Assembly: GCF_036858155.1 (NCBI RefSeq)
Contig: NZ_JAAEJX010000016.1
Location: 1-18,824 of the forward strand
DNA from: Liberibacter brunswickensis
GTDB lineage: Bacteria > Pseudomonadota > Alphaproteobacteria > Rhizobiales > Rhizobiaceae
Reading direction: 5' to 3'
Length of the DNA: 18,824 nucleotides
Made by a program: the position numbers and the translations under genes. Below are positions 1 through 6,632 of the stretch, one piece after another. Within the stretch, counting starts at the first letter, position 1, and every line of letters begins with the position of its first letter. The notes below the pieces were generated by a model. The model searched no databases, was not told where the DNA came from, and worked only from the letters and a program-made list of their open reading frames with translations.

Positions 1-39
1 ACAATAGGTGCTGGTATGATTTCTAAAATTCTAGGATAG
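1..39 (+). CDS. tuf: EF-Tu, C-terminal end only (partial)
   Basis: The first 39 bases read in frame as TIGAGMISKILG followed by TAG. This matches the C-terminal end of elongation factor Tu, where relatives have a TVGAGVVSKI-type ending in the last beta-barrel domain. EF-Tu delivers aminoacyl-tRNA to the ribosome. Only 12 codons are visible, so the call rests on this short but characteristic ending and on position: tuf lies directly before rpsJ in many alphaproteobacteria. The distance to rpsJ is 88 bases. Confidence 0.85.
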   Translation, partial: TIGAGMISKILG

Positions 40-127
40 TACAGTATATATGTAAAATGGAGATGTCTCTAAAAATTGGTTTAGTTTTAAAAAAAAAGAG
101 GTGGAATGTGATAAGAGGGTTAGATAA
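40..127 (+). other. tuf–rpsJ intergenic leader
   Basis: These 88 bases hold an A9 tract (89-97) and the rpsJ ribosome binding site AGAGGG (about 114-119). I find no well-spaced -35/-10 pair and no hairpin with a T-run, so rpsJ may simply be read through from tuf. In E. coli the S10 operon leader carries an L4-dependent attenuator. Nothing comparable can be recognised by eye here. Confidence 0.4.
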
Positions 128-442
128 ATGACAAGTCGGAATATCCGTATTTGTATATGCTTAAAAGCTTTTGATTCGAGAATACTTGATTCTTCTGTGC
201 GTGAGATTGTGTCGACTACTAAAAAATCTGGTTCACGGACTGTTGGTCCTATACCTTTTCCTCGTTCTATACGAAGGTTTACTGTTAATAGATCTCCTCA
301 TGTTGATAAAAAAAGTAGAGATCAGTTGGAAATGCGTATATATAAGCGTTTGCTCTATATTATCAAGCCTACTCCTCAGACGGTTGATGCTTTGATGAAA
401 TTAGACATCTCTGCTGGTGTTAATGTAGTGATTAAGCTATAA
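128..442 (+). CDS. rpsJ: 30S ribosomal protein S10
   Basis: S10 is a small-subunit head protein and, with NusB, an antitermination factor. The 104-residue product keeps the family signature FTVNRSPHVDKKSR in the middle and TPQTVDALMKLD near the end. The start ATG has AGAGGG upstream. One oddity stands out: the first strand reads NIRICICLKAFD where relatives have NIRIRLKAFD, so there are two extra residues (within 8-11) and an Arg replaced by Cys. The protein is therefore 104 instead of about 102 residues. It is the first gene of the S10 part and ends 19 bases before rplC. Confidence 0.97.
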   Translation: MTSRNIRICICLKAFDSRILDSSVREIVSTTKKSGSRTVGPIPFPRSIRRFTVNRSPHVDKKSRDQLEMRIYKRLLYIIKPTPQTVDALMKLDISAGVNVVIKL

Positions 443-461
443 ATTTTGAGAGGATAAGTTA

Positions 462-1127
462 ATGCGTTCGGGTGTTGTTGCGCGAAAATTAGGCATGACC
501 TGTATTTACAATATTGAAGGTAAGCGTCTTCCCGTAACAGTATTGTGCTTAGATAATTGTCAGGTTGTATTCCATCGTACTTTGGAAAAAAACGGGTATA
601 TGGCTGTTCAAGTTGGTTCTGGAAATGCAAAGGTTAAAAATGTTTCTAAGCCTATGAGGGGTTTTTTCTCATCTGTTAATGTTTCTCCTAAAAATAAGTT
701 GTTCGAGTTTCGCGTTAAAAAAGATGATGATTTATTGCCAATTGGTTCTGTTTTGTCTCCAAGTTATTTCAAGGTTGGTCAGTTAGTTGATGTTACGGGT
801 GTAACTATTGGAAAAGGGTTTGCTGGTGCCATGAAGAGACATAATTTTGGTGGTCTTCGTGCTACTCACGGGGTTTCTATATCGCATCGTTCTCATGGTT
901 CGACTGGTTGTCGTCAAGATCCAGGTCGTGTTTTTAAGAATAAAAAAATGGCCGGTCATATGGGAGTAGATCGTGTTACCGTTAAGAATTTAGAGGTTGT
1001 GTCAGTTGATGATGAAAAGGGATTGATACTTGTTAAAGGTTGTGTTCCTGGTGCCAAGAATGATTCTTGGATTCTTGTGCGAGATTCTTTTAAAAGTACA
1101 ATGGATTGTAAGGGGAAAGTTTCGTGA
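462..1127 (+). CDS. rplC: 50S ribosomal protein L3
   Basis: L3 is an early-assembling 23S rRNA-binding protein whose central extension reaches toward the peptidyl transferase centre. The 221 residues include the N-terminal KLGMT motif, VDVTGVTIGKGFAG (about 109-122), the loop SHRSHGSTG (141-149) and KNKKMAGHMG. Gln152 corresponds to E. coli Gln150, which PrmB methylates; the residue two before it, usually Gln, is Cys150 here. Cys14 and Cys29 stand where rhizobial L3 usually has Arg. GAGAGG (448-453) precedes the ATG. The gene ends with a GTGA overlap into rplD, implying translational coupling. Confidence 0.98.
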   Translation: MRSGVVARKLGMTCIYNIEGKRLPVTVLCLDNCQVVFHRTLEKNGYMAVQVGSGNAKVKNVSKPMRGFFSSVNVSPKNKLFEFRVKKDDDLLPIGSVLSPSYFKVGQLVDVTGVTIGKGFAGAMKRHNFGGLRATHGVSISHRSHGSTGCRQDPGRVFKNKKMAGHMGVDRVTVKNLEVVSVDDEKGLILVKGCVPGAKNDSWILVRDSFKSTMDCKGKVS

Positions 1128-1750
1128 TAGAATTAAGTGTCAGGAGCCTTGAGGGAGAAGATAAAGGTTTTGTTTCTATTTCTAAGGGAATTTTTGGTTT
1201 AAATCCTGAGGAAGGTATTTTAGCTCGTGTCATTAGATGGCAGCTTTGGCATAAAAAAAGTCATGCATGCTCAAAGTCAAAAGGTCGTTCAGAGATTGCG
1301 TATACAGGTTCTAAGTGGTATACGCAGAAGGGTACTGGTAGGGCTAGGCATAGTTCTAAGGCTGTTCCTCAGTTCCGTGGCGGTGGAAAAGCTTTTGGTC
1401 CTGTTGCTGTCGTTGGTTCTCACGCGTTGCCTAAGAAAGTTCGTTCCCTTGCTTTGCGTCATGCTTTGTCAGGTAAATTATCTTCTAATGACATTGTTGT
1501 AATCGATAGTTTAGTTTCTGAAGAATGCAAAACAAAAAAAATGGCGGTATGTCTTCGTGATCTTGGTTTATCGAATGCACTAATTGTTGATGGTTTCCAG
1601 TTAGATAGAAATTTTCAGCTTGCTGTTCGTAATATCCCAAACATTAATCTTCTTCCTATTCAGGGTATTAATGTTTATGATATTTTGCGATGTTCTAAGT
1701 TGGTTCTTTCTAGGTCTGCTGTTGATGCTTTGGAGGATCGTTTTAAATGA
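1124..1750 (+). CDS. rplD: 50S ribosomal protein L4
   Basis: L4 binds 23S rRNA and sends a long loop into the peptide exit tunnel; in E. coli it also represses the S10 operon. The 208-residue product has the tunnel-loop motif QKGTGRARHSS, then PQFRGGGKAFGP, then LPKKVRSLALRHALS, and the C-terminal Rossmann-like part ending near SAVDALEDRF. Start is GTG at 1124, overlapping the rplC stop by four bases; the stop in turn overlaps the rplW ATG (ATGA). Cys residues occur at places that are basic or small in relatives, for example LRCSKLVLS near the end. Confidence 0.97.
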   Translation: MIELSVRSLEGEDKGFVSISKGIFGLNPEEGILARVIRWQLWHKKSHACSKSKGRSEIAYTGSKWYTQKGTGRARHSSKAVPQFRGGGKAFGPVAVVGSHALPKKVRSLALRHALSGKLSSNDIVVIDSLVSEECKTKKMAVCLRDLGLSNALIVDGFQLDRNFQLAVRNIPNINLLPIQGINVYDILRCSKLVLSRSAVDALEDRFK

Positions 1751-2079
1751 CAAATATTAGGTTTTATGATACTATTATATCGCCTGTTATAGCGGAAAAA
1801 TCTACTTTGTTAGCGGGGGGAAATCAGTTTGTATTTAATGTTAGAAAAGATTCTTCTAAATCTGAGATTAGGTCAGCCGTTGAATCGTTGTTTAATGTAA
1901 AGGTAGTTTCCGTAAATACTCTTGTTCGTAAGGGAAAATTAAAACGTTTGAGTAGAATTTCCGCTGCCCGTGGTGGAGTTAGGTCTTCTCGTGATATATA
2001 TGTATCGCGTAAAGATATTAAAAGGGCTTATGTAAAGCTAGCTAAGGGATATTCTATTGATGTTTCTGGTGGTTTTTAG
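1747..2079 (+). CDS. rplW: 50S ribosomal protein L23, with enlarged loop
   Basis: L23 sits at the exit of the peptide tunnel and docks trigger factor and SRP. The fold is clear: ISPVIAEKST at the start, FNVKVVSVNTLVRKGKLKR in the middle, and RAYVKLAKGYSIDV at the end. The product is 110 residues, against 97-100 in relatives. The extra length lies between KGKLKR (67) and RKDIKRAY (88), where about 20 residues replace the usual seven. This is the loop that points into the tunnel. Its ATG overlaps the rplD stop. The insertion is in frame and uses the same codon style as its surroundings. Confidence 0.97.
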   Translation: MTNIRFYDTIISPVIAEKSTLLAGGNQFVFNVRKDSSKSEIRSAVESLFNVKVVSVNTLVRKGKLKRLSRISAARGGVRSSRDIYVSRKDIKRAYVKLAKGYSIDVSGGF

Positions 2080-2106
2080 ATATATTTGTTTTAGGGAGAT
2101 TGTGTT

Positions 2107-2943
2107 GTGGCGTTAAAGAATTTTAATCCTGATACATCGGGTAGACGTCAGCTTGTTACTGTAAATAGGGATTCTTTGCATTCGGGTAAGCCTGTTAAAA
2201 ATTTGACGAAGGGATTGTGTTCTAAGGGGGGGCGTAATAATACTGGCCGCATCACTATGCGTTTTCGTGGAGGTGGGCATAAGAATCTATACCGTCTTGT
2301 GGATTTTAAGCGTACAGAGTATGATGTTGAAGGTATTGTAAAGCGATTAGAATATGACCCTAATAGAACAGCTTTTATTGCTCTTATTTCATATTCTAAT
2401 GGATCGTTGGCTTATATATTAGCGCCACAGCGCTTATCGGTAGGGGATAAAGTAATTTCTTCAAGGGTCTCTGTTGATGTTAAGCCTGGCAATGCTATGC
2501 CTTTGCGGTTTATCCCTGTGGGTTCTATAGTTCATAACGTCGAGATGAAGCCTGGTAAGGGAGGTCAGTTGTCACGTTCTGCTGGATCCTATGCTAGACT
2601 TGTAGAGCGGGATCGTTCTCGAGCTCTTCTTCGTCTTTCCTCTGGTGAGATGCGTTTTGTTCAATCTTCTTGTATGGCCTCTATAGGTGCGGTTTCAAAT
2701 CAAGATCATATCAATAGTAGTCTTTCTAAGGCGGGGCGTTCTCGTTGGTTGGGTTTTAGATCGCACGTTAGAGGTGTTGCTATGAATCCTGTAGATCATC
2801 CTCTTGGTGGTGGTGAAGGTAAAACTTCAGGGGGTCGAAATCCTTGTAGTCCTTGGGGAAAGCTTACTAAGGGTAAGAGAACAAGGTCAAACAAGTCTAC
2901 GGATGTTTTTATAGCTCGCTCTCGTCATAAGAGTAAGAAATAA
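2107..2943 (+). CDS. rplB: 50S ribosomal protein L2
   Basis: L2 is a primary 23S rRNA binder needed for subunit joining and peptidyl transfer. The 278 residues carry GGRNNTGRIT (41-50), FRGGGHK, EYDPNRTAFIA, the central GSIVHNVEMKPGKGGQ and the C-terminal RGVAMNPVDHP block. His231 equals the functionally important E. coli His229. Two residues that are His almost everywhere are changed: Leu233 (usual HPHGGGEG) and Asn245 (usual GGRHP). Start is GTG at 2107, with AGGGAG at 2093-2098; the second codon gives the usual MALK opening. The stop overlaps the rpsS ribosome binding site. Confidence 0.98.
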   Translation: MALKNFNPDTSGRRQLVTVNRDSLHSGKPVKNLTKGLCSKGGRNNTGRITMRFRGGGHKNLYRLVDFKRTEYDVEGIVKRLEYDPNRTAFIALISYSNGSLAYILAPQRLSVGDKVISSRVSVDVKPGNAMPLRFIPVGSIVHNVEMKPGKGGQLSRSAGSYARLVERDRSRALLRLSSGEMRFVQSSCMASIGAVSNQDHINSSLSKAGRSRWLGFRSHVRGVAMNPVDHPLGGGEGKTSGGRNPCSPWGKLTKGKRTRSNKSTDVFIARSRHKSKK

Positions 2944-2955
2944 GGAGTATTTATA

Positions 2956-3234
2956 GTGGTGCGTTCAGTTTGGAAGGGTCCTTTTGTTACCAAATCTCTT
3001 CTTAAAAAAGTATCTAAGGCTCGTAGTTCTAATCGTCGTGATGTTATACGGATATGGTGTCGTAATTGTGACATTATACCGATGTTTGTTGGTTTGACAT
3101 TTGGTGTACATAATGGTCGTAAGCATATACCTGTGACAATTGTTGAAGAAATGGTTGGATTTAAGTTTGGTGATTTTTCTCCAACTCGTTATTGTCCGGG
3201 GCATGGTAGTGATAAAAAAACTAAAAGGAAATAA
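2956..3234 (+). CDS. rpsS: 30S ribosomal protein S19
   Basis: S19 lies in the 30S head next to the A site and contacts S13. The 92-residue product opens with RSVWKGPFV and ends with GDFSPTRYCPGHGSDKK, both family hallmarks. AAGGAG (2942-2947), which overlaps the rplB stop codon, places the start at the first of two consecutive GTG codons. The central part has WCRNCDIIPMFVGLTFGVHNG-like sequence, with two Cys residues where relatives often have Ser or Thr. It is followed three bases later by rplV. Confidence 0.97.
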   Translation: MVRSVWKGPFVTKSLLKKVSKARSSNRRDVIRIWCRNCDIIPMFVGLTFGVHNGRKHIPVTIVEEMVGFKFGDFSPTRYCPGHGSDKKTKRK

Positions 3235-3237
3235 TTT

Positions 3238-3633
3238 ATGAGTAGGAAAGGGAGTATGCCAAAGCGTAGAGTAGGAGATAATGAAGCTAATGCTATCGCT
3301 AGTATGCTCCGAATTAGCCCTCAAAAGTTAAATGTTGTTGTTGCTATGATAAGAGGAAGAAAGGTTTCTGATGCTCTTACAGATCTTGAATTTTCTAGGA
3401 AGAGAATTGCTGGAGATGTTAAGAAGACTCTTCGTTCTGCGATTGCAAATGCTGAAAATAACCATGACCTTGATGTTGATCGTCTTATAGTATCAGAGGC
3501 TTATGTGGGTAAATCTGTTTCCATGAAGAGGTTTCATTGTCGTGGACGTCAGCGTATTGGTCGTATTGTCAGGCCGTTCTCTCGTTTGACTGTTATAGTT
3601 CGTGAAGTTTCAGATGAAGGGAAAGTTGTATAA
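3238..3633 (+). CDS. rplV: 50S ribosomal protein L22
   Basis: L22 binds all domains of 23S rRNA and its beta-hairpin lines the exit tunnel. The 131 residues include LRISPQKLNVVVAMIRG, the alphaproteobacterial stretch LEFSRKRIAGDVKKTL, SAIANAENNHDLDVD, and the hairpin SMKRFHCRGRQRIGR. In the hairpin, Cys and Gln replace residues that in rhizobial proteins are Val or Ala and Gly. AAAGGA sits upstream of the ATG. The stop and the rpsC start share a base (TAATG), so translation is probably coupled. Confidence 0.97.
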   Translation: MSRKGSMPKRRVGDNEANAIASMLRISPQKLNVVVAMIRGRKVSDALTDLEFSRKRIAGDVKKTLRSAIANAENNHDLDVDRLIVSEAYVGKSVSMKRFHCRGRQRIGRIVRPFSRLTVIVREVSDEGKVV

Positions 3634-4310
3634 TGGGACAGAAAATTAATCCCATCTTGTTTCGTCTTGGTGTAAATTGTACTTGGAGTAGTCGTTGGTT
3701 CGCTCGTGGTGTTGAGTATGGTAATTTGTTGCATGAAGATTTGGGGATACGAAGATATTTGCAGGCTCAGTTAAAGCATGCAGGGATTGCTAAGATTTTA
3801 ATAGAAAGAACTCATCAAAAGTGTCGCATAATTGTTCACTCTTCTCGTCCGGGATTGATTATTGGTAAAAAAGGTGCTGATATAGAAAGAATTCGTAAAG
3901 ATCTTTCTAAGATGACGACTTCTGAAATTTATTTGAATGTTAATGAAGTTTCTAAACCGGAAGTTAATGCAACTTTGATAGCTCAGTCTGTTGCTCAACA
4001 ATTAGAAAAGCGTGTTGTTTTTCGTCGTGCTATGAAACGTGCAGTTCAGTCTGCTATGCGTTTTGGGGCTGAGGGGATAAAGATTATTTGTTCGGGGCGT
4101 TTAAATGGTATGGAGCTTTCTCGTACCGAGTGGTATTTAGAGGGGAGAGTGCCTCTTCAAACTCTTCGTGCTAATATTGATTATGGATCTGCTGTTGCTG
4201 AAACTTCATATGGTACATGTGGCGTTAAAGTATATGTATATTTGCGTGAAGTTTCTGATTCGGATAATGCTGTTTCTTCTAATCGTCGTGTAGTTGAAAA
4301 AGATAACTAG
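3633..4310 (+). CDS. rpsC: 30S ribosomal protein S3
   Basis: S3 forms the mRNA entry channel with S4 and S5. The product is 225 residues. It shows the MGQKINP opening, a KH domain with RPGLIIGKKGADIE (about 74-87), and the C-terminal SGRLNGMELSRTEW and VPLQTLRANIDYG motifs. Position 16 is Cys (GVNCTW) where rhizobial S3 has Arg. The ATG overlaps the rplV stop (TAATG). A 53-base gap, without other recognisable signals, separates it from rplP. Confidence 0.98.
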   Translation: MGQKINPILFRLGVNCTWSSRWFARGVEYGNLLHEDLGIRRYLQAQLKHAGIAKILIERTHQKCRIIVHSSRPGLIIGKKGADIERIRKDLSKMTTSEIYLNVNEVSKPEVNATLIAQSVAQQLEKRVVFRRAMKRAVQSAMRFGAEGIKIICSGRLNGMELSRTEWYLEGRVPLQTLRANIDYGSAVAETSYGTCGVKVYVYLREVSDSDNAVSSNRRVVEKDN

Positions 4311-4363
4311 CATTATTCCTCTTTAATATGATTATGATTTATGGTTTTTGGAGAATATAAATA

Positions 4364-4783
4364 ATGTTATGCCAACCAAAGAATACTAAGTATCCTAAAC
4401 AGTTTAAGGGTCGTATTAAGGGTGTAGCAAAGGGTGGTTCTAGAATTTGTTTCGGTGATTTTGCCCTTAAGGCTCAAGAGCCTAATAGGATTGGGTCAAG
4501 AGAGATTGAGGCTGCTCGTCGTGCTATTAGTCGTAGTATGAAGCGTGCTGGTCGTATTTGGATATGTGTCTTTACTGATGTTCCTGTAACTTCTAAGCCT
4601 ACGGAAGTTCGTATGGGAAAAGGAAAAGGTAATGTTGAAGAGTGGGTATGTCGTGTGAAGCCTGGTCGTATTTTATTTGAGCTTGACGGTGTTAGTGAAG
4701 AAGTTGCTAGAGAAGCATTGCGTCTTGGCGCGGCTAAATTATCCATTGTGACTAAGTTTATACGGCGGATTGTTGTGGAGTGA
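4364..4783 (+). CDS. rplP: 50S ribosomal protein L16
   Basis: L16 helps shape the A-site tRNA pocket of the large subunit. The 139 residues contain QFKGRIKGVAKGG, REIEAARRAISR, VRMGKGKGN and LRLGAAKLSI. Arg83 matches the E. coli Arg81 that is hydroxylated in some bacteria. The N-terminus is odd: MLCQPK rather than the nearly fixed MLQPK, one extra Cys codon. WICVFTD also replaces the usual WIRVFPD (Cys68, Thr71). GGAG lies upstream of the ATG. The TGA stop forms part of the rpmC ribosome binding site. Confidence 0.97.
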   Translation: MLCQPKNTKYPKQFKGRIKGVAKGGSRICFGDFALKAQEPNRIGSREIEAARRAISRSMKRAGRIWICVFTDVPVTSKPTEVRMGKGKGNVEEWVCRVKPGRILFELDGVSEEVAREALRLGAAKLSIVTKFIRRIVVE

Positions 4784-4790
4784 GGATTAT

Positions 4791-4994
4791 ATGTTAAGGT
4801 ATAGAGATGTTTTGATTATGAATAATGATCAGTTAAAGGAGAAGTTGATTCAGCTAAAAAAAGATCAGATTCATAGTCGTTTTCAAAAGTCTTCGGGTCA
4901 GCTTGAAAAACCTTTTCGTATGAGAGAAATTGGTAGAGATATTGCGCGTATCAAGACTAGGATGAATAGCAATATTTCTGAGAATAATTCTTGA
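4791..4994 (+). CDS. rpmC: 50S ribosomal protein L29
   Basis: L29 is a small helical hairpin near the tunnel exit, beside L23. The 67-residue product reads DQLKEKLIQLKKDQ, then RFQKSSGQLEKPFR, then IGRDIARIKT, the standard two-helix layout. An in-frame ATG exists earlier at 4770, inside rplP, but the ATG at 4791 follows TGAGGA (4781-4786) and gives the normal family length, so it is chosen. Ten bases separate its stop from rpsQ. Confidence 0.95.
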   Translation: MLRYRDVLIMNNDQLKEKLIQLKKDQIHSRFQKSSGQLEKPFRMREIGRDIARIKTRMNSNISENNS

Positions 4995-5004
4995 GGGGAT
5001 ATAG

Positions 5005-5244
5005 ATGTCGAAGCGGGTTTTGCAGGGTGTGGTTGTAAGTGATATTTCTGAAAAAACTATAATTGTTGAGGTTAAGAGTTTTTTTTCTCATAACCGGTAT
5101 GGGAAAACTATTCGTTCTTTAAAGAGATATGCTGTTCATGATGAAGATAATATATTTAAAATAGGTGATTTGGTCTCTATAGAAGAGTCCCCTCCTTTTT
5201 CCAAGACGAAGAGTTGGGTTGTTAAATATCCTGATGATTCATAA
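5005..5244 (+). CDS. rpsQ: 30S ribosomal protein S17
   Basis: S17 is an OB-fold protein that binds 16S rRNA early in assembly. The 79 residues include RVLQGVVVSD, EKTIIVEV, HNRYGKTIRSLKRYAVHDE and GDLVSIEESPPFSKTK, all in expected order and of normal length. GAGGGG overlaps the end of rpmC and serves as ribosome binding site. This is the last gene of the S10 part; a 127-base gap follows. Confidence 0.97.
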   Translation: MSKRVLQGVVVSDISEKTIIVEVKSFFSHNRYGKTIRSLKRYAVHDEDNIFKIGDLVSIEESPPFSKTKSWVVKYPDDS

Positions 5245-5276
5245 CCTTAGATTTTATTTAAATAGTTAAAAGAGTA

Positions 5277-5305
5277 TTGCTTTGTTAATGTATGTTTTAT
5301 GTATT
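5277..5305 (+). promoter_or_regulatory. Possible promoter at the S10/spc boundary
   Basis: TTGCTT (5277-5282) and TGTATT (5300-5305) are spaced by 17 bases and partly match -35 and -10 consensus elements. The position, in the largest gap of the ribosomal block before rplO, coincides with the E. coli S10/spc operon junction. The match is modest and the DNA is AT-rich, so chance is a real alternative. Confidence 0.25.
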
Positions 5306-5333
5306 GCGTTATAAGTTGTTGTAGGGCTTGGTG

Positions 5334-5375
5334 ATGGCTAGTGTGTTTTTAATAAAAAAGGTGTTTCAGCGATGA
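5334..5375 (+). other. Possible 13-codon leader peptide frame overlapping rplN
   Basis: An ATG at 5334 opens a frame for MASVFLIKKVFQR, whose TGA overlaps the rplN ATG as ATGA. AGGGC and GGTG lie just upstream as a weak ribosome binding site. If translated, it would couple ribosomes into rplN. No family is recognised and the frame is short enough to arise by chance. rplN also has its own AAAGGTG site within this frame. Confidence 0.25.
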
Positions 5376-5740
5376 TTCAAATGCAGACAAATCTTTCAGT
5401 TGCTGATAATTCTGGTGCGCGTAGGGTTGAGTGTATTAAAGTTTTAGGTGGTTCAAAGCGTAAATGTGCTTCTATTGGTGATACGATCGTTGTGGCAGTT
5501 ACGGATGTTATTCCTCGTAGTAAGGTAAAAAAAGGTAGTGTTCAGAGGGCTGTTATTGTTCGAGTTAGTTATGGAATTCGTCGTTCCGATGGGAGTGTAA
5601 TTCGTTTTGATCAAAATGCAGCTGTTTTGATAGATAATAAAAAAGATTTGCTAGCTAGTCGTGTTTTTGGTCCTGTGCCACGTGAATTGCGTATAAAGGG
5701 TCACTTGAAAATCCTTTCTTTAGCTGCAGAGGTCGTATAA
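5372..5740 (+). CDS. rplN: 50S ribosomal protein L14
   Basis: L14 binds 23S rRNA and forms intersubunit bridges; the silencing factor RsfS binds it in other bacteria. The 122-residue product is textbook in length and content: MIQMQTNLSVADNSGARRVECIKVLGGSKRK-type opening, then RRSDGSVIRFDQNAAVLIDN and the end FGPVPRELRIKGHLKI. Cys replaces the usual Tyr after KRK. An AAAGGTG site is upstream. It is the first gene of the spc part and is followed by rplX within 12 bases. Confidence 0.98.
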   Translation: MIQMQTNLSVADNSGARRVECIKVLGGSKRKCASIGDTIVVAVTDVIPRSKVKKGSVQRAVIVRVSYGIRRSDGSVIRFDQNAAVLIDNKKDLLASRVFGPVPRELRIKGHLKILSLAAEVV

Positions 5741-5752
5741 GGAGCTATGTCA

Positions 5753-6058
5753 ATGGAGAAGATTCGTACTGGTGATCGTGTCGTGGTGTTGGCTGGAAGA
5801 GATAAGGGTAAAACTGGTTCTGTTATAGAGATAGTGCGTAAGTCTAATCGTGCTTTTGTTCAAGGTGTTAATATTGTTAAGTGTCATCAACGTCAAACTC
5901 CTAGTAAAGAAGCTGGTATTGTATCTAAAGAAGCATCTATACATCTTTCTAATCTGGCTTTAATTGATAAGGATGGTAAGAAGGTAAGGGTAGGATTTTC
6001 GTTTGTTGATGGTAAGAAAATTCGTGTAGCAAAGCGTTCTGGGGAGCCTATTCTATGA
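5753..6058 (+). CDS. rplX: 50S ribosomal protein L24
   Basis: L24 initiates 50S assembly through a KOW-type SH3 barrel. The protein has EKIRTGDRVVVLAGRDKGKTG (KOW motif), then VKCHQRQT and EASIHLSNLALID, and ends with RVAKRSGEPIL. Two in-frame ATGs occur, at 5747 and 5753. The second lies eight bases after AAGGAG (5739-5744) and gives the MEKIRTGD start typical of alphaproteobacteria (101 residues); the first would be only two bases away. Cys44 replaces the Arg of VKRHQRQT. Its stop overlaps the rplE ATG (ATGA). Confidence 0.96.
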   Translation: MEKIRTGDRVVVLAGRDKGKTGSVIEIVRKSNRAFVQGVNIVKCHQRQTPSKEAGIVSKEASIHLSNLALIDKDGKKVRVGFSFVDGKKIRVAKRSGEPIL

Positions 6059-6612
6059 TTAATTGTAGTTATGAACCTCGTTTGAAAAAAGAGTATCGTT
6101 TGCGTATTCGTAATGAAATGCAGAAAGAATTTTCTTATAAAAATGTAATGCAGATCCCAAAGATTGAGAAAATAGTAATAAATATGGGGGTAGGTGAGTC
6201 TGTGGTTGATTCCAAGAAATCGGAATTAGCTGCTTCTGATCTTGCTTTAATCGCAGGACAAAAGCCTGTCATTACTCGTGCAAGGCGCTCTATTGCTGGA
6301 TTTAAATTAAGGTCTGGTATGCCAATAGGTGCTAAGGTTACTTTGCGTAGTACAAACATGTATGATTTTCTTGATCGTTTGATTAATACGGGTATGCCAC
6401 GCATTCGTGATTTTCATGGCTTGAGCTCTAAAAGTTTCGATGGTCGTGGTAATTATTCTTTTGGTATAAAAGAACATATTATTTTCCCAGAAATTGACTA
6501 TGATAAAGTTGATTGTATTTTAGGTATGGATATATCTATTTGTACTACGACTAATATTGATAAGGAAGCTAAGTATTTGTTGACTTTATTTGGTTTTCCT
6601 TTTTTAAAATAA
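6055..6612 (+). CDS. rplE: 50S ribosomal protein L5
   Basis: L5 carries 5S rRNA into the large subunit and contacts P-site tRNA. The 185 residues show IPKIEKIVINMGVGE, the stretch SELAASDLALIAGQKPVITRAR, FKLRSGMPIGAKVTLR, MPRIRDFHGL, FDGRGNYSFGIKEHIIFPEIDYD and the end LLTLFGFPF. Length and motif order are as in rhizobial proteins. The ATG overlaps the rplX stop, so coupling is likely. In E. coli this junction holds the S8 autoregulatory site; no such structure is recognisable here. Confidence 0.98.
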   Translation: MINCSYEPRLKKEYRLRIRNEMQKEFSYKNVMQIPKIEKIVINMGVGESVVDSKKSELAASDLALIAGQKPVITRARRSIAGFKLRSGMPIGAKVTLRSTNMYDFLDRLINTGMPRIRDFHGLSSKSFDGRGNYSFGIKEHIIFPEIDYDKVDCILGMDISICTTTNIDKEAKYLLTLFGFPFLK

Positions 6613-6632
6613 TTTGAAAGGTTTGTGAATAT

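Noticed and set aside
76..115. Promoter before rpsJ (TTGGTT with GATAAG)
   Set aside because: The spacing is 28 bases, too long for a sigma-70 type promoter.
2965..3324. Long minus-strand frame opposite rpsS and rplV
   Set aside because: It lies antisense to two certain ribosomal genes; its Thr/Ile-rich composition is a by-product of the plus-strand codon bias.
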